A DNA stretch of 64,000 nucleotides from an uncultured Oscillospiraceae bacterium (GTDB lineage: Bacteria > Bacillota > Clostridia > Oscillospirales > Ruminococcaceae), in assembly GCA_900540595.1 (NCBI GenBank), contig UQGL01000004.1, positions 62,001-126,000 of the forward strand, written 5' to 3'. This document shows positions 62,024 to 64,000 of the stretch, piece after piece; position 1 is the first letter of the stretch, and the number at the start of each line of letters is the position of its first letter. Under the pieces are notes generated by a model, which was not told where the DNA came from, made no database searches, and was given only the letters and a program-made list of their open reading frames with translations. The position numbers were made by a program, and so were the translations under genes.

Positions 62024-62052
62024 ATTATATGCGGCAGGGCATAAAAATAGCC
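62024..62052 (-). promoter_or_regulatory. Sigma-E-like promoter of sipL-spoIVA
   Basis: Minus strand -10 CATATAAT (62024-62031) and a weaker -35 GGCTATTT (62045-62052), spacer of 13. Fits sigma-E, expected for spoIVA. The -35 lies in the 3' arm of the spoVM terminator. Confidence 0.5.
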
Positions 62053-62079
62053 CCTGCCCGTAACAGGCAGGGGAAAAAA
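62045..62079 (-). terminator. Terminator of the rsgA-thiN-spoVM operon
   Basis: Minus strand CCCCTGCCTG and CGGGCAGGGG form a GC-rich stem followed by TATTTTTAT, beginning directly after the spoVM stop codon. Confidence 0.85.
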
Positions 62080-62148
62080 TCATACCCTGAAGGCTGCGCG
62101 CAGAAGCCAGCGCAGGCCGCGCGGGCAGCGAACCACGACCACATGCAT
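62080..62148 (-). CDS. spoVM: SpoVM-like micro-protein
   Basis: A 22-residue open frame downstream of thiN, reading MHVVVVRCPRGLRWLLR then AAFRV. B. subtilis SpoVM is a 26-residue amphipathic helix that marks the convex forespore membrane and anchors SpoIVA. The proline at position 9 and arginine at position 17, both at the SpoVM positions, are kept. A GAGGTG ribosome site sits six bases upstream of the ATG (62148), and a terminator follows the stop. Gene order prkC-rsgA-thiN-spoVM matches B. subtilis (rpe is missing). The call rests on position, size, helix pattern and these residues; it is not a database match. Confidence 0.78.
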   Translation of the reverse strand: MHVVVVRCPRGLRWLLRAAFRV

Positions 62149-62208
62149 GACATACACCTCACTTTCCGTGTCTGTGTACGCCATACTATGCAGCGCGCTT
62201 ACGGTGTG

Positions 62209-62841
62209 TTACGCATCATCGCGGGTCAGCACCACAACGCCGCAGCCGCTGCTGCACTGCAGGCGGGCGGTGTCAGCGGTAAATTCATTGCTGACGCCGA
62301 GGGGATACTCTGCGGTAAGAACGGCGTCCTCGAGCGGGTAGTACACGCCGCGCAGGCAGACGCCGGTGAGCGTTCCCTCCATCGGAAAGAGGGAGAGAAA
62401 CTTCCAGTCGTGGTGTGCCAGCACCAGCGCACGGCCCGGGGTCAGAAAGCGCAGCTCGCTGCGCTCATCGGCCAGCAGAACGCTGACGCCGTTTTTGGCA
62501 AGATACAACCCGGTAGCCAGGTTGGCCAGAGTATGCTCAAGCCGGGCACCGCCCAGAGCACCCAGCAGCGTGATCTCATCGTAGCCCTGCTCCAGAAGCC
62601 AGCGCGCGGCATACTGGGTGTCGGTGTCGTCCTTCACATGGGGCAGAACGATGGTCTCCTGTGCAGTTTTGGGCCGCGGGGCGGAATCGAAGTCACCCAC
62701 GATCAGATCTGGCTGTAAGCCGAGCCGTGCAGCATTGCGGTAGCCCGCATCGCAGGCTACGATAAAGTCTCCGGGCTGTACATAACGGCCGAGGGCAGCC
62801 GCTACCGGTACGGCGGACAGGATAACGGCGCGCTTGCTCAT
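62209..62841 (-). CDS. thiN: Thiamine diphosphokinase
   Basis: Transfers pyrophosphate from ATP to thiamine, yielding the cofactor needed by enzymes such as DXS. 210 residues: N-terminal catalytic domain with FIVACDAGYRNAARLGLQPDLIVGDFDSAPRP, DDTDTQYAARW and LGALGGARLEHTLANL, and a C-terminal beta domain ending in GVSNEF..GCGVVVLTRD. ATG 62841 follows AAGGAG and overlaps the rsgA stop by four bases. spoVM follows 60 bases later. Confidence 0.94.
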   Translation of the reverse strand: MSKRAVILSAVPVAAALGRYVQPGDFIVACDAGYRNAARLGLQPDLIVGDFDSAPRPKTAQETIVLPHVKDDTDTQYAARWLLEQGYDEITLLGALGGARLEHTLANLATGLYLAKNGVSVLLADERSELRFLTPGRALVLAHHDWKFLSLFPMEGTLTGVCLRGVYYPLEDAVLTAEYPLGVSNEFTADTARLQCSSGCGVVVLTRDDA

Positions 62842-63698
62842 TTTTCCCACTCCTTCCGCGCATTGGCCTCCTCATACATGGCAAGGTAGCTGGCGTAGCG
62901 CGTTTTGCTGATGGTTCCGGCCTCCACGGCCTCGCGCACGGCGCAGCCGGTCTCGCTGCGGTGAGAGCAGCCGGTAAAACGGCACTGCCCGAAATACGGC
63001 GCAAACTCCGGGAAGGTATGCTGCAGATCTTCCTTGGGAATACGGCAGAGCTTTTGTGCTTCAAGGCTGGCAAAGCCGGGGGTGTCCGCCAGTCTGCCGC
63101 CGCAGATCTCAAAAATCTCGACCTCGCGGGTCGTGTGGCGGCCGCGGCCCAGCTTTTGGCTGATCTGGCCGGTCTCCCGGTTCAGCGCAGGGGCCAGCGT
63201 GTTGAGCAGCGTTGACTTGCCAACGCCGGAATTGCCGCAGAAGGCGCAGAGGTGACCGCTGATATAGCGCTTGACCTCATCGAGGCCCTCGCCGGTCTCG
63301 TAGTTCAGCTGCACAAGCGGGATACCGCTGCCCGCGTAGGCGGTGCGCAGCATGTCGGCGGCGGCCAGATCTGCCTTGGTGACCACCAGCACCGGCTGCA
63401 CATCCTTGTAGATGGCGGCTGCAGCCAGTTGATCCAGCACAAGGGTGCTGGGCACCGGCTGGGTCGTGCTGGTGACGATGAACAAAATATCCAGATTGGC
63501 GATCGGCGGGCGGATGAAAACATTTTTGCGGGGCAGGATCTCATCAATCATGGTGCCGTCGGCAGAAAGGGTCACATTGTCCCCTGCCACAGGCGTGATG
63601 CCACGCTTGCGGAAGATGCCGCGGGCTTTACATTCCACGATTCCGTCCGGTGTTTTGACATAGTAAAAGCCGCCGATGCCTTTGGTGATATAGGCCAT
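62838..63698 (-). CDS. rsgA: Ribosome small-subunit GTPase RsgA
   Basis: Late 30S assembly factor. 286 residues: N-terminal OB fold, circularly permuted GTPase with G4 (VVTKADLA) before G1 (FCGNSGVGKSTLLN) and G3 (ADTPGF), and a C-terminal zinc site CRFTGCSHRSETGCAV. A short gap separates it from the PASTA kinase end. Conserved position between prkC and thiN. Confidence 0.95.
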   Translation of the reverse strand: MAYITKGIGGFYYVKTPDGIVECKARGIFRKRGITPVAGDNVTLSADGTMIDEILPRKNVFIRPPIANLDILFIVTSTTQPVPSTLVLDQLAAAAIYKDVQPVLVVTKADLAAADMLRTAYAGSGIPLVQLNYETGEGLDEVKRYISGHLCAFCGNSGVGKSTLLNTLAPALNRETGQISQKLGRGRHTTREVEIFEICGGRLADTPGFASLEAQKLCRIPKEDLQHTFPEFAPYFGQCRFTGCSHRSETGCAVREAVEAGTISKTRYASYLAMYEEANARKEWEK

Positions 63699-63712
63699 GT
63701 TGTCCTCACTTA

Positions 63713-64000
63713 TCAGCCGATGGGATTGCCCTGCGAATCACAGCGCTGGCCGTTCTCATTCCACATCGAGCCGTCAGTCAGCTGGTGGATCTGGTGGCTG
63801 CCGTCAGCACTCGGCCACCAGCTCTCCTGCACGGTGATGGAACCGTCCTCGTTTACAACGGGTCCGGAAGGTTCTGGCGTGGCGACAACTTCCGGCACAC
63901 CCGTGGAAACTACCAGCGTGATGACAGAGGATTTGCGCACGGTGGTATTCGCCTCGGGCGACTGGCTCAGGACGGTGCCGGCGGGCTGGTCGCTGGCCTG
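63713..64000 (-). CDS. prkC: PASTA-domain Ser/Thr protein kinase, C-terminal end (5' part outside window)
   Basis: The frame is open from the window edge. The first visible residues (DQPAGTVLSQSPEANTTVRKSSVITLVVSTG) are the second half of a PASTA repeat, the extracellular peptidoglycan-binding unit of PrkC-type kinases. A Pro/Glu/Val linker and an unusual tail with WW and W-N-E-N-G residues follow. Location just upstream of rsgA-thiN-spoVM fits prkC. The kinase domain itself is not visible, so a PASTA-containing penicillin-binding protein cannot be excluded from sequence alone. Confidence 0.75.
   Translation of the reverse strand, partial: QASDQPAGTVLSQSPEANTTVRKSSVITLVVSTGVPEVVATPEPSGPVVNEDGSITVQESWWPSADGSHQIHQLTDGSMWNENGQRCDSQGNPIG

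Overview
The window is a GC-rich, densely packed piece of a low-mobility bacterial chromosome from the Firmicutes, class Clostridia. Three things support this. Gene orders match the Bacillus/Clostridium core: spoIIIAA-AH, asp23, nusB, xseA-xseB-ispA, dxs, tlyA, nadK, argR, recN; queA-tgt-yajC; prkC-rsgA-thiN-spoVM; yaaL-bofA. A T-box and a lysine riboswitch are present. There are many sporulation genes. The base composition and the combination of families suggest an Oscillospiraceae/Ruminococcaceae gut anaerobe (Faecalibacterium/Subdoligranulum/Gemmiger neighbourhood). That placement is inference; no rRNA lies in the window.

Layout. 1-2.8 kb: the end of comEC, then holA and rnmV. 2.8-6.6 kb: glutamine-dependent NAD synthetase, then an XRE regulator / small membrane protein / CPBP protease cassette. 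6.6-11.5 kb, minus strand: a lysine-pathway operon (asd, dapA, dapB, capA-like, stand-alone ACT protein) behind a lysine riboswitch. 11.5-15.4 kb: queA, tgt, yajC and two membrane proteins, the second SpoIIM-like. 15.3-20.7 kb: xerD-type recombinase, two small unknown genes, then radA-sseB-unknown TIM-barrel gene. 20.8-23.7 kb: two paired membrane proteins with an M20 peptidase behind a palindromic operator-like site. 23.8-24.9 kb: an AT-rich islet (unknown small protein, VanZ family).

24.9-44.4 kb, minus strand: T-box-controlled tyrS, the recN-to-asp23 housekeeping block, the complete spoIIIAA-AH operon, ligA and yunB. 44.4-49.3 kb: rubrerythrin, a Gx/HepS-I transporter, a DUF4358 lipoprotein and an MBOAT/DHHW O-acetylation pair. 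49.3-53.7 kb: a gerA-type germinant receptor operon, DUF421 and DUF4363 proteins. 53.7-58.4 kb: nrdR, fused secDF, class Ic aspartate aminotransferase and RNase P RNA. 58.4-64 kb: sipL-like, spoIVA, yaaL and bofA; then the end of a PASTA kinase, rsgA, thiN and a 22-codon spoVM.

The genes fall into DNA replication and repair, isoprenoid and lysine/NAD supply, tRNA modification, protein export, and a coherent sporulation programme: the SpoIIIA channel, the SpoIVA/SipL/SpoVM coat basement, BofA, YunB and germinant receptors. No CRISPR array, prophage, insertion sequence, tRNA or rRNA was seen. The best unannotated item is the spoVM micro-gene at 62080-62148. The most interesting uncharacterised arrangements are the ACT and CapA genes in the lysine operon, the operator-controlled membrane pair plus M20 peptidase, and the apparent non-canonical start of spoIIIAE.
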